DNA from: Pseudosulfitobacter pseudonitzschiae
GTDB taxonomy: Bacteria > Pseudomonadota > Alphaproteobacteria > Rhodobacterales > Rhodobacteraceae
Direction: 5' to 3'
Assembly (NCBI RefSeq): GCF_900129395.1
Contig: NZ_FQVP01000004.1
Span: 124,001 to 188,000, forward strand
Length of the DNA: 64,000 bases
Shown here: positions 31,395 to 40,965 of the stretch, piece by piece
Numbering within the stretch: position 1 is the stretch's first letter
Layout of the letters: every line of letters begins with the position of its first letter
The notes under the pieces: model-generated
Seen by the model: only the letters and a program-made list of their open reading frames with translations
What the model was told of the DNA's origin: nothing
The model's database searches: none
Position numbers and translations under genes: made by a program

Positions 31395-32894
31395 GTGATC
31401 CTGTGCCTGGACAGCGGCACGACGGCGGTCAAGGCCGCCGCCTTTGATGCCTCGGGGCAGCTGCTGGCGCATGTGGATTTGCCCAATACGGCACTAAGAC
31501 GCACGGGCCTGCGGGTTGAACAGGACATGGATGCCTCGCGCGAACTGGCGGTACGCGCGCTGCGCGACTGCATGACGCGCGCGGACGGTCATACACCGCG
31601 CGGGCTGATCCTGACGGGACAGGGTGACGGGCTGTGGCCGGTGGATGCCGACGGTCAGCCGGTCGGGCCTGCGATGACATGGCTGGACGGTCGGGCGCGG
31701 GGGCTGGTCAGCGAACTGGGCGAAGCACTGGACCGGATCGAGGACATCACCGGGTCGCGCCCCACCGCCGCCGCACAAAGCCTGCAATTGCTTTGGCTGC
31801 AACGCCACGATCCCGACCGTGTGCAGCGGATCGCAAAAATCCTGCGGCTGAAAGACTGGTTGTTCTACACCCTTACCGGCACCCTGTTGGCCGAGCCGAG
31901 CGCCGCCTTGCCGGTCTGGGGCAACTGGCGCGAGGGCCGGATGTCGGCAGAGATCGGGCAGGCGCTGGGCCTGACCCGTGGCATCGACATTCTGCCCGAA
32001 TTCGCGCCCGTGGGCCAGTGCCGCGCGCCATTGTCTGCCTCCGCAGCGCAGGCTTGCGGCCTGCCCGCCGGCCTGCCGGTGCTGATGGGGCCGGGCGATG
32101 TGCAGGCGACGCTGATCGGTCTGGGGCTTGGCACCCGTCCCGAGGTCACGCGGGCGTCGGTGTTTGGCACCAGTGCAATTCATGGCTGCCTGCTGGATGA
32201 TCCCGACACGATGCCGCAAAAGCCCCGCGGGGCGATGGTGCAGCAGTTCGTGCTGGGCGACGGGTTCCTGTGCTTTCACCCCTGCTTTAACGGGGCCACC
32301 CTGTTGCAGCACCTGCACGGACAGTTCCGCGATCTGCCATCGCCCGTGCCGCCCGCCTATTCGGGGTTGGTGATGCATCCCTTTTTCGAGCCGGGCGGCG
32401 AACGTGCGCCCTGGACCGACCCACAGGCCAGCGCCGCCCTGTTCGGGCTGAGTGCCGCCACCACACCGCACCAAATTGCATGGGCCGGACGCGAGGCGCT
32501 GGCCTTTGTCGCGCGCACCAGCCACACGATGATGGGTGCCGCCCAAGGCGCATTGTCGCTGGGTGGCGGGCTGGCGCGGGATGCGGATTTCGCGCGGTTT
32601 CTGGCGACCTGCCTTGGCACGCCGGTGGTGCGCAGCCCCACGGCGCACGCGGGCCCGCGCGGGCTGGCCGCGATTGCGGCAACACATCTTTTGGGTGCTT
32701 CCCCTGCCGATATCGCGGCCCAATGGATCGGCCCGCCCGAAGACAGCATTCCCCCCCAAACCGGTCCGGTCGCGCGCTATGCGAATGCAAAATTTGCATC
32801 CTTCCGCGATCTGGTCGACACAGCATCACCCCATTGGGCGGCATTGTCCGGCATCGCGGACGCCGCTGCACATCTGAACGAGGACACACTATGA
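31395..32894 (+). CDS. FGGY-family carbohydrate kinase
   Basis: The 499-residue protein has the FGGY two-domain fold: LCLDSGTTAVKAAAFD at the N-terminus (phosphate loop), LILTGQGDGLWPVD and TWLDGRA in the first domain, and ASVFGTSAIHG and GALSLGGGLARDADFARFLA in the second. Members phosphorylate pentoses, glycerol, ribulose, xylulose or 4-carbon sugars. The start is a GTG at 31395 with a poor ribosome site. The stop overlaps the next start by 4 bp. Its substrate is probably cleaved or decarboxylated by the class II aldolase next to it. Confidence 0.85.
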   Translation: MILCLDSGTTAVKAAAFDASGQLLAHVDLPNTALRRTGLRVEQDMDASRELAVRALRDCMTRADGHTPRGLILTGQGDGLWPVDADGQPVGPAMTWLDGRARGLVSELGEALDRIEDITGSRPTAAAQSLQLLWLQRHDPDRVQRIAKILRLKDWLFYTLTGTLLAEPSAALPVWGNWREGRMSAEIGQALGLTRGIDILPEFAPVGQCRAPLSASAAQACGLPAGLPVLMGPGDVQATLIGLGLGTRPEVTRASVFGTSAIHGCLLDDPDTMPQKPRGAMVQQFVLGDGFLCFHPCFNGATLLQHLHGQFRDLPSPVPPAYSGLVMHPFFEPGGERAPWTDPQASAALFGLSAATTPHQIAWAGREALAFVARTSHTMMGAAQGALSLGGGLARDADFARFLATCLGTPVVRSPTAHAGPRGLAAIAATHLLGASPADIAAQWIGPPEDSIPPQTGPVARYANAKFASFRDLVDTASPHWAALSGIADAAAHLNEDTL

Positions 32895-34444
32895 AAATCG
32901 GCGCCGACCTGCTTTGCGATACCCTGCTGGCCAACGGAATCGACACCTGCTTTGCGAATCCGGGCACCTCTGAAATGCACTTTGTCGCGGCACTGGACCG
33001 CCAGCCTGCGATGCGCTGCGTGCTGGGGCTGTTCGAGGGTGTGGTCACGGGGGCCGCCGACGGATACGCCCGTATGGCCGAAAAGCCCGCCGCGACCCTG
33101 CTGCACCTGGGGCCGGGGCTGGCGAACGGGCTGGCCAACCTGCACAACGCGCGCCGTGCCGGCAGTCCGATGGTCAACGTCGTCGGCGATCACGCGACCT
33201 ATCATCTGGCGCTTGACGCGCCGCTGACCTCGGATATCGAAAGCCTGGCGCGGCCGATGTCGCATTGGGTCGGACGCGCGGACAGCCCCGAAACGCTTGG
33301 CTCTACAGCAGAAGAGGCGATTTCAGCCGCCTGCACCGCACCGGGGCAGATTGCCACGCTGATCCTGCCCGCCGATGCCTCGTGGGGGGCCGCTCCGGCT
33401 GGCGATCCCGTGGCCATCACGCCGCCGCAGCCCACGGCACCGGATGCCGCGCGCATCACACAGGCCGCCGCCGCCCTGCGCAACGGGCGCACCACCACGA
33501 TCCTGATCTCGGGCAAGGCCCTGCGCGATGCCGAACTGGACACGCTGGACCGCATCGCCCAAAGCAGCGGCGCGCGGCTGATGGCGCAGCAATCGAACGG
33601 TCGCATGATGCGCGGCGCGGGGCGCGTTGCCCTTGATCGGGTGCCTTACAAGGTCGATCAGGCCCTTGCGACCTTTGCCGACACCGAACAGGTGATCCTG
33701 ATCGGGGCAAAGGCGCCGGTCGGCTTTTTTGCCTACCCCGGAAAGCCGGGCAAGATGCTGCCCGAAAGCTGCGAGGTGATCGACATGGCCGATGCGGGCA
33801 GCGATCTGCCAGCGGCCATTGCCGCGCTTGCGGATGAATTCGGCGTGGCAAACAGCCCCGCCGCGCGCCTTGCGTCCCGCGCCAAGCCCGACATGCCCAG
33901 CGGCACGCTGACGCCGGATGCCATCGCCGTCGCACTGGCGCACCACATGCCCGACAATGCCATTGTTTGCGACGAATCCGTGACCTCGGGCCGCGACTTT
34001 TTCCGCCACACCTATGGCGCGGCCCCGCATGATTTCCTGCAACTGACCGGTGGGGCCATCGGTGTCGGCATGCCGCTGGCCACCGGTGCCGCCGTCGCCT
34101 GCCCGGACCGCAAGGTGATCACGTTGCAAGCGGACGGATCCGGCATGTACACGGTTCAGGCGCTGTGGACGCAGGCGCGCGAAGAACTGGATGTGGTCAC
34201 CATCGTCTTTGCCAACCGCCGCTACCAGATCCTGCACGGCGAGCTGAAAGACGTGGGCGCAGGCACCGCCGGGCGCAACGCCAGCCGGATGCTGGACCTA
34301 GACAACCCTGCGCTGGACTGGGTCAGCCTTGCGCGCGGCATGGGAGTCGAGGCCGCCAGCGCCAGCACCGTCGAAGAATTCAGCGACTTGCTGCGCGCGG
34401 CCTGCCAGCGCCGTGGTCCGTTCCTGATCGAAGCCTTGATATGA
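32891..34444 (+). CDS. Thiamine-diphosphate enzyme, acetolactate synthase/benzoylformate decarboxylase group
   Basis: The 517-residue protein has the three-domain POX-like fold: FANPGTSEMHFVAALD then VLGLFEGVVTGAADGYARM (the Glu that activates TPP), and in the C-terminal domain LQADGSGMYTVQALWTQAREELDVVTIVFANRRYQI, the TPP-binding motif with ADG in place of GDG. The latter form and the length fit the MdlC-like 'acetolactate synthase large subunit' proteins rather than true IlvB. A 2-oxo acid decarboxylase or C-C ligase is expected. It overlaps the kinase and is followed directly by the molybdoenzyme gene. Confidence 0.83.
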   Translation: MKIGADLLCDTLLANGIDTCFANPGTSEMHFVAALDRQPAMRCVLGLFEGVVTGAADGYARMAEKPAATLLHLGPGLANGLANLHNARRAGSPMVNVVGDHATYHLALDAPLTSDIESLARPMSHWVGRADSPETLGSTAEEAISAACTAPGQIATLILPADASWGAAPAGDPVAITPPQPTAPDAARITQAAAALRNGRTTTILISGKALRDAELDTLDRIAQSSGARLMAQQSNGRMMRGAGRVALDRVPYKVDQALATFADTEQVILIGAKAPVGFFAYPGKPGKMLPESCEVIDMADAGSDLPAAIAALADEFGVANSPAARLASRAKPDMPSGTLTPDAIAVALAHHMPDNAIVCDESVTSGRDFFRHTYGAAPHDFLQLTGGAIGVGMPLATGAAVACPDRKVITLQADGSGMYTVQALWTQAREELDVVTIVFANRRYQILHGELKDVGAGTAGRNASRMLDLDNPALDWVSLARGMGVEAASASTVEEFSDLLRAACQRRGPFLIEALI

Positions 34445-34458
34445 AAGGGCCTGCCGCC

Positions 34459-36765
34459 ATGTCCAACGTCCGCCGCATACCGCATTGCAGCCATTGGGGC
34501 GCCTATACGATCCTTGTCGATGACAACCGGATCGTGGGGGTCGAGCCGTTTGGCCCCGACCCTGCCCCGTCGCCGATCATCCATTCGGTGGCCGAATGGA
34601 CCAAAAGCGACCGGCGTGTTTTGCAGCCCATGGTGCGGCAGGGTTGGCTGGAGAACCGCGGCGCAAGTGACGGGCGCAAGCGCGGATCGGACCGGTTCGT
34701 GCCGGTCAGCTGGGACGAGGCGACAACGCTGGTATCGGACGAGATTTCGCGCGTGGCGCGCGACCATGGCAACGCGTCGATCTTTGCCGGTTCTTACGGC
34801 TGGACTAGTTGCGGGCGTTTTCACCATGCCTCGACCCTGCTCAAGCGGATGTTGAATCTGGTGGGCGGCTATACCGGCCACGTCGACACCTATTCGATTG
34901 CCGCAGGCCCGGTGATTTTGCGGCACACGCTGGGCGACGAGCGCGCCTGTGGCGGCGGAGCCAACACGCTGGACAACATTGCCGAACATACCGAAACGCT
35001 GGTCGTGTTCGGCGCAATGTCTCCGCGCACCTCGCAAAGCGAGGCGGGGGGGATCGGCACGCACCAGTTGGAAACCCACCTGCGCCGGATCGCTGAACGC
35101 GGGGTCAGGGTCGTGCTGGTGTCGCCCCTGCGCGACGACCTGCCCGACTGGCTGAATGCCGAATGGATGCCGATCCGGCCCAACACCGACGCCGCGCTGA
35201 TGCTGGGGCTGGCCGGTGAAATCGTCGCCGCCGGACGCCACGCCCGTGATTTTCTGGACCGCTGCACCAGTGGCGCGGACACGCTGCTGTCGTATCTGAC
35301 AGGGGCCGACGACGGTGTTGTCAAAGACGCCGACTGGGCCGCCGAAATCACCGGGCTGGATGCCACGGCAATCCGCGCCCTGTCCGCGCAGCTGGTCGAC
35401 AGCCGCAGTATGCTGACCGTCAGTTGGAGCCTGCAACGCGCACACCATGGCGAGCAACCTTTCTGGGCCGCGCTGGGGCTGGCCGCGATGATCGGCCAGA
35501 TCGGCCTGCCCGGTGGCGGCGTCGGCTATGGCTATGGGTCGCTTGGCGGGGTCGGTGCGCCGATCCAGACCGGCAAATCCCCTGCGATGAGCAAGGGCAT
35601 GGATGCGATCCGCAGCTTTATCCCCGTGGCGCGGGTCACCGACATGCTGCTGAACCCCGGTACGCCGTTCACCTATCAGGGCGAGACCCGCACTTACCCC
35701 GATGCGCGGCTGGTCTATTGGGCGGGCGGCAACCCGTTCCACCACCATCAGGACCTGAACCGGCTGAGCGAGGCGTGGACCCGTCCCGAAACCATCATCG
35801 TGCAGGACCCTATGATGACGGCCACCGCCCGGCGCGCCGACATCATCCTGCCTGCCTCGACCTCGCTCGAGCGGAACGACCTGGCTGGAAACCGTCGGTC
35901 GGACTATATCCTTGCCATGCACCAAGCCGTTGATCCGATGGGTCAGGCGCTGTCGGATTTCGAGATTTTCTGCCGCATTTCGGAAAAGCTGGGCGTCAGG
36001 GCCGCCTTTGACGAAGGTCGCGACGAAATGGGGTGGGTGCGGCACCTGTATGACCTCAGCCGGACCGATGTGCGCGAGCGGCTGGACTTTGACATGCCCG
36101 ACTTTGACACGTTCTGGGAGCAAGGTTTCGCCGCCTGCCCGATTCAGCACAACCACACCTATCTGGCCAATTTTCGCGCCAATCCGCAGGCCGCGCCGCT
36201 GGCCACGGAAAGCGGCAGGATCGTATTGGGCAGCGCCGCGCTGGCGCAGCTTGGCTATGACGATTGCCGCGCACATCCCGCGTGGATTCCGCCCGCCGAA
36301 TGGCTGGGGGCCGCTGGTGCAACCGACGCGCTGCACCTGCTGTCCCACCAACCCAAGGGGCGACTGCACAGCCAGCTGGAAACCGGCCCATCCAGCCGCG
36401 AGGAAAAACGCAACGGTCGCGAACAGGTGCGCATGAACCCCGATGACGCCGCCGCGCGCAACATCGCCGACGGGCAGACCGTGCGCCTGTGGAACGATCG
36501 CGGTGCCTGCCTTGCCACCGCCAGGCTGACCGCCGACCAGCGCCCCGGCGTCGCCGTGTTACCCACTGGCGCATGGCTGACCGAACAGGCAGATGGGCCG
36601 GAATTGGCCGGCAATCCCAACGTGCTGACAATGGATGTCGGCACCTCGCAATTCGGGCAGGGCTGTTCCGCACAGACCTGTCTGGTTCGGATCGCGCCGC
36701 ATGACGACAATCCGGGCGATGCCATCGAAATCTATCAGGCGCAACTGACTGCGCTTTTGACCTAA
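34459..36765 (+). CDS. Molybdopterin-dependent oxidoreductase, BisC/TorA type
   Basis: The 768-residue protein belongs to the DMSO reductase family and looks like biotin sulfoxide reductase. GSYGWTSCGRFHHAS carries the Ser of the S-liganded Mo type. It also has GGGVGYGYGSLGGVG, NPFHHHQDLNRLSEAWTRPETIIVQDPMMTATARRADIILPAST, and the C-terminal cofactor domain HQPKGRLHSQLET. There is no N-terminal iron-sulfur motif and no Tat signal, so the enzyme should act in the cytoplasm. AAGGG precedes the ATG at 34459; an ATG at 34441 would overlap the previous stop. No cytochrome or subunit B gene accompanies it. Confidence 0.85.
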   Translation: MSNVRRIPHCSHWGAYTILVDDNRIVGVEPFGPDPAPSPIIHSVAEWTKSDRRVLQPMVRQGWLENRGASDGRKRGSDRFVPVSWDEATTLVSDEISRVARDHGNASIFAGSYGWTSCGRFHHASTLLKRMLNLVGGYTGHVDTYSIAAGPVILRHTLGDERACGGGANTLDNIAEHTETLVVFGAMSPRTSQSEAGGIGTHQLETHLRRIAERGVRVVLVSPLRDDLPDWLNAEWMPIRPNTDAALMLGLAGEIVAAGRHARDFLDRCTSGADTLLSYLTGADDGVVKDADWAAEITGLDATAIRALSAQLVDSRSMLTVSWSLQRAHHGEQPFWAALGLAAMIGQIGLPGGGVGYGYGSLGGVGAPIQTGKSPAMSKGMDAIRSFIPVARVTDMLLNPGTPFTYQGETRTYPDARLVYWAGGNPFHHHQDLNRLSEAWTRPETIIVQDPMMTATARRADIILPASTSLERNDLAGNRRSDYILAMHQAVDPMGQALSDFEIFCRISEKLGVRAAFDEGRDEMGWVRHLYDLSRTDVRERLDFDMPDFDTFWEQGFAACPIQHNHTYLANFRANPQAAPLATESGRIVLGSAALAQLGYDDCRAHPAWIPPAEWLGAAGATDALHLLSHQPKGRLHSQLETGPSSREEKRNGREQVRMNPDDAAARNIADGQTVRLWNDRGACLATARLTADQRPGVAVLPTGAWLTEQADGPELAGNPNVLTMDVGTSQFGQGCSAQTCLVRIAPHDDNPGDAIEIYQAQLTALLT

Positions 36766-36777
36766 GGAAGGACTTTC

Positions 36778-37347
36778 ATGACCAACACATCCATCAGCCG
36801 CTTTCCGGTGCCCGAGATCAAGGACCTGCCCGAGGATCTGCGCGACCGCATTCTGGCGGTTCAGGAGAAATCGGGATTCGTGCCGAACGTCTTTCTGACG
36901 CTGGCCCACAGACCGGAAGAATTCCGCGCCTTTTTTGCCTATCACGACGCCCTGATGGACAAGCCCGGTGACATCACCAAGGCCGAGCGTGAAATGATCG
37001 TCGTCGCCACCTCGAACGCCAACCAGTGCCAGTATTGCGTGGTCGCCCACGGCGCGATTTTGCGCATCCGCGCCAAGGACCCGCAGATTGCCGATCAGGT
37101 GGCGATCAACTACCGCAAGGCGGACATCACCCCGCGCCAGCGCGCAATGCTGGATTTCGCCATGAAGGTTTCGGCCCGCGCCTACGAGGTTGACGAAAGC
37201 GATGTGGAAACGCTGAAATCGCACGGGTTCAGCGAGGAAGACATCTGGGACATTGGCGCGATCACCGCGTTTTTCGGCATGTCCAACCGGCTGGCCAACC
37301 TGACCAGCATGAAACCCAACGCTGAATTCTACAACATGGGGCGCTAG
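36778..37347 (+). CDS. Carboxymuconolactone decarboxylase/AhpD-like peroxidase-related protein
   Basis: The 189-residue protein has the AhpD-like helical domain with the redox pair CQYC (about residues 80-83) followed by VVAHGAILRI, and PNVFLTLAHRPEEFRAFF at the N-terminal part, as in 'peroxidase-related' proteins. The CxxC-His layout can reduce peroxides with a thiol partner. It sits between a molybdoenzyme and a rhodanese, and 3 bp before the latter. A role in redox or thiol chemistry of the operon is suggested. Confidence 0.83.
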   Translation: MTNTSISRFPVPEIKDLPEDLRDRILAVQEKSGFVPNVFLTLAHRPEEFRAFFAYHDALMDKPGDITKAEREMIVVATSNANQCQYCVVAHGAILRIRAKDPQIADQVAINYRKADITPRQRAMLDFAMKVSARAYEVDESDVETLKSHGFSEEDIWDIGAITAFFGMSNRLANLTSMKPNAEFYNMGR

Positions 37348-37350
37348 GAC

Positions 37351-37746
37351 ATGGCCATTGGATACCAACAAATGCTGGACGAAGCCGACGCCAAAGTGAC
37401 CTCGGTCGACGCTGCGGATATGGCCGCGCAACTGGGCGCGGAGGATATCGTGATGGTCGACATCCGTGATCCCCGTGAACTGGAACGCGAAGGCATGATC
37501 CCCGACGCCTTTCACGCCCCGCGCGGGATGCTGGAATTCTGGATCGATCCGGCCAGCCCCTATCACAAGCCGCGCTTTGCCGAGGGCAAAACCTATGTCT
37601 TCTATTGCGCCTCGGGCTGGCGGTCGCTGCTGGCCGCAAAAGTGGCGCAGGAAATGGGTCTGGACGCCCGCAGCCTGCGCGGCGGCTTCAGCGGCTGGAA
37701 AGCCGACGGCCACCCCGTTGGCGAACTGCAAAAGCGGGCGCGTTGA
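37351..37746 (+). CDS. Rhodanese-like sulfurtransferase
   Basis: The 131-residue single-domain rhodanese has IVMVDIRDPRELEREGMIPDAFHAPRG (the usual start of the fold) and the catalytic loop FYCASGWRS, with Cys at about residue 91. It transfers sulfane sulfur to a thiophilic acceptor. Its place beside the AhpD-like and acyl-CoA synthetase genes may mean sulfur transfer or detoxification in this pathway. The stop codon shares a base with the next possible ATG at 37746. Confidence 0.85.
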   Translation: MAIGYQQMLDEADAKVTSVDAADMAAQLGAEDIVMVDIRDPRELEREGMIPDAFHAPRGMLEFWIDPASPYHKPRFAEGKTYVFYCASGWRSLLAAKVAQEMGLDARSLRGGFSGWKADGHPVGELQKRAR

Positions 37747-37772
37747 TGCACACAGACCAGGGATCTCCGCGC

Positions 37773-39440
37773 ATGAGCATCTATGACACCGATCTGGACC
37801 GTTGTCCGGCCAACCATCAACCGATGTCGCCCCTGTCCTATCTGGAACGGGCGGCGCTGACCTATCCCGAGCGTGTGGCGGTGATCCACGGGCCGGACCG
37901 GATCAGCTATCGCCAGCTTTGGGAAAATTGCCTGAGGCTCGGTTCGGGCCTTGTCGGGCTGGGGATTGGCCACGGCGACACGGTTTCTGTGCTGTTGTCG
38001 AACACCCCGCCGATGATCGAGGCGCACTATGGCGTCGCGATGGCCGATGGCGCGGTTCTGCATTCGCTGAACTACCGTCTGGACGCACGCGCCATCGCCT
38101 TTCAACTGGACCACGCAGAATCCAAGGTTCTGATCGTCGACCGCGAGTTTTCGGATCTGGCCGCAGAAGCGCTGAGCCTGATGACATCCTCCGCGCTGCC
38201 CATCGTGATCGACTATGACGATCCGGCCTACCCCGACGATGCCCCCTATCCCAAAGGGCCGCTGATCGGGGTCATGGAGTATGCGGCGCTGCTGGCATCG
38301 GGGTCGGCTGACTATGTGGCACCGCCCCTGCGCGACGAATGGAACGCGATTTCCCTGAATTACACCTCTGGCACCACCGGCAACCCCAAAGGGGTCGTCT
38401 GCCACCACCGCGGTGCGGCGCTGATGGCGATGAACATGGTGATCCACGGCGAAATGGGGCGGCACCCTGTCTACCTGTGGACGCTGCCGCTGTTCCATTG
38501 CAACGGCTGGAGCTTTTCGTGGAGTGTCGCGGTTCAGGCGGGCACCCATGTCTGCCTGCGCTGGGTCCGCGCCAAACCGATCTATGACCTGATTGCAAAC
38601 CACGGCGTCACCCATCTGTGCGGCGCGCCAATTGTCATGACGACACTGCTGAACGCCGCCGATGCCGACAAGACGCCCTTTGCGCATACGGCAACCTTTA
38701 TCACCGCTGCCGCACCGCCCCCTGCCGCCGTGCTGGAGGCGATGAAAGCTGCCGGGTTCGAGATGCAGCATATGTACGGGCTGACCGAAACCTATGGCCC
38801 CGTGGTCATGAACGCTTGGCAGGACAGCTGGGACGACCTGCCGCTGGCGGATCAGGCTGCCTACAAGGCGCGTCAGGGCGTTCGTTTCCTGTCGCTGTCC
38901 CAGGCCGATGTACTCGACCCCAAAACGCTTGAGCCTGTCCCGCGCGATGGCGAAACGCTGGGCGAGGTGATGCTGCGCGGCAATGTCGTGATGAAGGGAT
39001 ACCTGAAAAACCCCGCCGCCACGTCCGAGGCCTTTGCCGGCGGCTGGTTTCACACCGGCGATCTGGGTGTGATGCATCCCGACGGGTATATCCAGCTCAA
39101 GGACCGGTCCAAGGACATCATCATCTCGGGCGGCGAAAACATCTCGTCTATCGAGGTTGAGGACGCGATCTTTGCCCATCCGGCTGTTGCCTTGTGTGCG
39201 GTCGTGGCCATGCCTGACGCCAAATGGGGCGAACGGCCTGTGGCCTTTGTCGAACTGCGCGGGGGACAGGTGATCCAGGAAAGTGACCTGATCGACCATT
39301 GCCGCGCGACCCTTGCGCATTTCAAATGCCCCGCAAGGATCGTGTTTGACGAACTGCCCAAGACGTCGACCGGCAAGGTGCAAAAGTTTGTCCTGCGCGA
39401 ACGGGCCAAGCTGTTGGCAGAGCAGGCGTTGGCCGGCTAA
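37773..39440 (+). CDS. AMP-dependent acyl-CoA synthetase
   Basis: The 555-residue protein has all adenylate-forming motifs: LNYTSGTTGNPKGVV (P-loop), MYGLTETYGP, TGDLGVMHPDGYIQLKDRSKDIIISGGENISSIEVE and the C-terminal lysine in KTSTGKVQKF. It resembles medium/long-chain and aryl-acid synthetases such as FadD3 or 'acyl-CoA synthetase' of this size. It should activate a carboxylic acid to its CoA thioester. The start is MSIYDTDL; an in-frame ATG at 37746 would add nine residues. It precedes the FAD oxidase by 26 bp. Confidence 0.9.
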   Translation: MSIYDTDLDRCPANHQPMSPLSYLERAALTYPERVAVIHGPDRISYRQLWENCLRLGSGLVGLGIGHGDTVSVLLSNTPPMIEAHYGVAMADGAVLHSLNYRLDARAIAFQLDHAESKVLIVDREFSDLAAEALSLMTSSALPIVIDYDDPAYPDDAPYPKGPLIGVMEYAALLASGSADYVAPPLRDEWNAISLNYTSGTTGNPKGVVCHHRGAALMAMNMVIHGEMGRHPVYLWTLPLFHCNGWSFSWSVAVQAGTHVCLRWVRAKPIYDLIANHGVTHLCGAPIVMTTLLNAADADKTPFAHTATFITAAAPPPAAVLEAMKAAGFEMQHMYGLTETYGPVVMNAWQDSWDDLPLADQAAYKARQGVRFLSLSQADVLDPKTLEPVPRDGETLGEVMLRGNVVMKGYLKNPAATSEAFAGGWFHTGDLGVMHPDGYIQLKDRSKDIIISGGENISSIEVEDAIFAHPAVALCAVVAMPDAKWGERPVAFVELRGGQVIQESDLIDHCRATLAHFKCPARIVFDELPKTSTGKVQKFVLRERAKLLAEQALAG

Positions 39441-39466
39441 GCGCGCCTTTGCAAAAGGAGACACCG

Positions 39467-40864
39467 ATGCAAGACACCCCCGCGCTGCCCGATGTCGGCC
39501 TTGTGGACCGTCTGGCATCGGCCCTGCCCCCCGAAGCCTTGCTGACAGGCGACGCCATTGGCCCGCGCTATCAGGAGGACCGGCGCGACCGGTTTTCCGC
39601 CCGCCCGCAGTTTGTCCTGCGCCCTGCCGACACCGCCCAGACCGCAACCGCGCTGGCGCTGTGTCATGACGCGGGGCAGCCGCTGGTGATCCAGGGCGGA
39701 CGCACGGGGCTGTCCGGTGCACACCGCATTGCCGAGGGCGAGGCGGTTCTGTCGCTGGAACGGATGACCGATGTCGGCCCCGTGGACATGGACAGCGCCA
39801 CCGTGCTGGCGGGGGCCGGCGCGCCGTTGCAGACGGTGCAGGTTGCGGCGCAGGACGCCGGTCTGTTCTTTGGCGTCGACATCGGTTCGCGCGGGACCGC
39901 GACCATCGGCGGAAACATCGCCACCAACGCGGGCGGCATCCGCGTGCTGCGCTATGGCATGTTCCGCGCGCAGGTTGCCGGGCTGGAAACCGTGCTGGCC
40001 GACGGCACGGTGCTGTCATCGCTGCGCGGTCTGGCCAAGGACAACACCGGCTATGACCTGAACCAGCTTTTCATCGGCGCAGAGGGCACGCTGGGCGTCG
40101 TCACCCGCGCATTGCTTCACCTGCACCCCCGCCCCCAGACAGAGTTGAACGCGTTGCTGGCCCTGCCGTCACTGCCTGCGGCCCTGGCGCTGCTTCAGCG
40201 CGCGCGTCAGGGGCTGGGCGACGTGTTGTCGGCCTTCGAGGTGATGTGGAAAGACACATATTTTGGCATCTGCGCCCACCAGAACCGCCAACCCCCGCTG
40301 GGCACGACCGCGCCGTTCTATGTGCTGATCGAATGCCAGTCCGCCGACGCAGGCCCCGCCGTGGCCGACCGGTTCACCCAGATCCTGATGCAGGCGCTGG
40401 AGGACGATCTGGCGCTGGATGCCATCGTGAGCCAATCGAACCGTGAATTCGACACCCTGTGGGACATCCGCGATGGTGCTGCCGATTTCGTGCGCGGGCT
40501 TGATGGTGTGGCCAGTGGCGATATCAGCATTCCGCTGAACCGGATCGAGGCTTTTGCCCAGGCCAGCCAGACCGCGCTGCGCCAGATTGACCCAGATGCC
40601 GGATTTTACATGTTCGGCCATCTGGGCGACGGCAACCTGCATTATGTTTTCACCACGAATGACAGAACTGCCGCGCTAGAAAAACTCTATACTCTGACCG
40701 CCGAACATGGCGGATCAATCTCGGCCGAACACGGGATCGGCGTAGACAAGAAACCGTGGCTGAGCCTGTCGCGCAGCCCGCAAGAGCTGGCTGTCATGCG
40801 ACAGATGAAGCGCACCCTTGACCCCAGGACGATCCTGAATCGCGGGCGTCTGTTCGATTTGTAA
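39467..40864 (+). CDS. FAD-linked hydroxyacid oxidase (GlcD/D-lactate or D-2-hydroxyglutarate dehydrogenase type)
   Basis: The 465-residue protein has the PCMH FAD domain (GGRTGLSGAHRIAEGEAVLSLERM, then ATIGGNIATNAGGIRVLRYG) and a FAD_oxidase_C domain with FGHLGDGNLHY and EHGIGVDKKPWL, the His-rich active-site and metal segments of D-lactate and D-2-hydroxyglutarate dehydrogenases. A strong AAAGGAG precedes the start. It is the last gene of this section; a gap of 101 bp follows, so the transporter genes downstream may have their own promoter. Confidence 0.88.
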   Translation: MQDTPALPDVGLVDRLASALPPEALLTGDAIGPRYQEDRRDRFSARPQFVLRPADTAQTATALALCHDAGQPLVIQGGRTGLSGAHRIAEGEAVLSLERMTDVGPVDMDSATVLAGAGAPLQTVQVAAQDAGLFFGVDIGSRGTATIGGNIATNAGGIRVLRYGMFRAQVAGLETVLADGTVLSSLRGLAKDNTGYDLNQLFIGAEGTLGVVTRALLHLHPRPQTELNALLALPSLPAALALLQRARQGLGDVLSAFEVMWKDTYFGICAHQNRQPPLGTTAPFYVLIECQSADAGPAVADRFTQILMQALEDDLALDAIVSQSNREFDTLWDIRDGAADFVRGLDGVASGDISIPLNRIEAFAQASQTALRQIDPDAGFYMFGHLGDGNLHYVFTTNDRTAALEKLYTLTAEHGGSISAEHGIGVDKKPWLSLSRSPQELAVMRQMKRTLDPRTILNRGRLFDL

Positions 40865-40965
40865 GATGGGCCGTCCCCACGCTGCCGATCGCGTTTCGCA
40901 GCGTTGCGTTATTTGTGTGCGGTCAGTGCTAGACCCTGCCGCGATCCGGGCATAACGTGCGCGCG

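Noticed and set aside
34222-36369. 715-codon open frame on the minus strand
   Set aside because: It lies fully antisense to the molybdopterin oxidoreductase and TPP enzyme genes, whose motifs are clear. Its translation is rich in Arg, His, Gln and Val in the way expected of a high-GC shadow frame.
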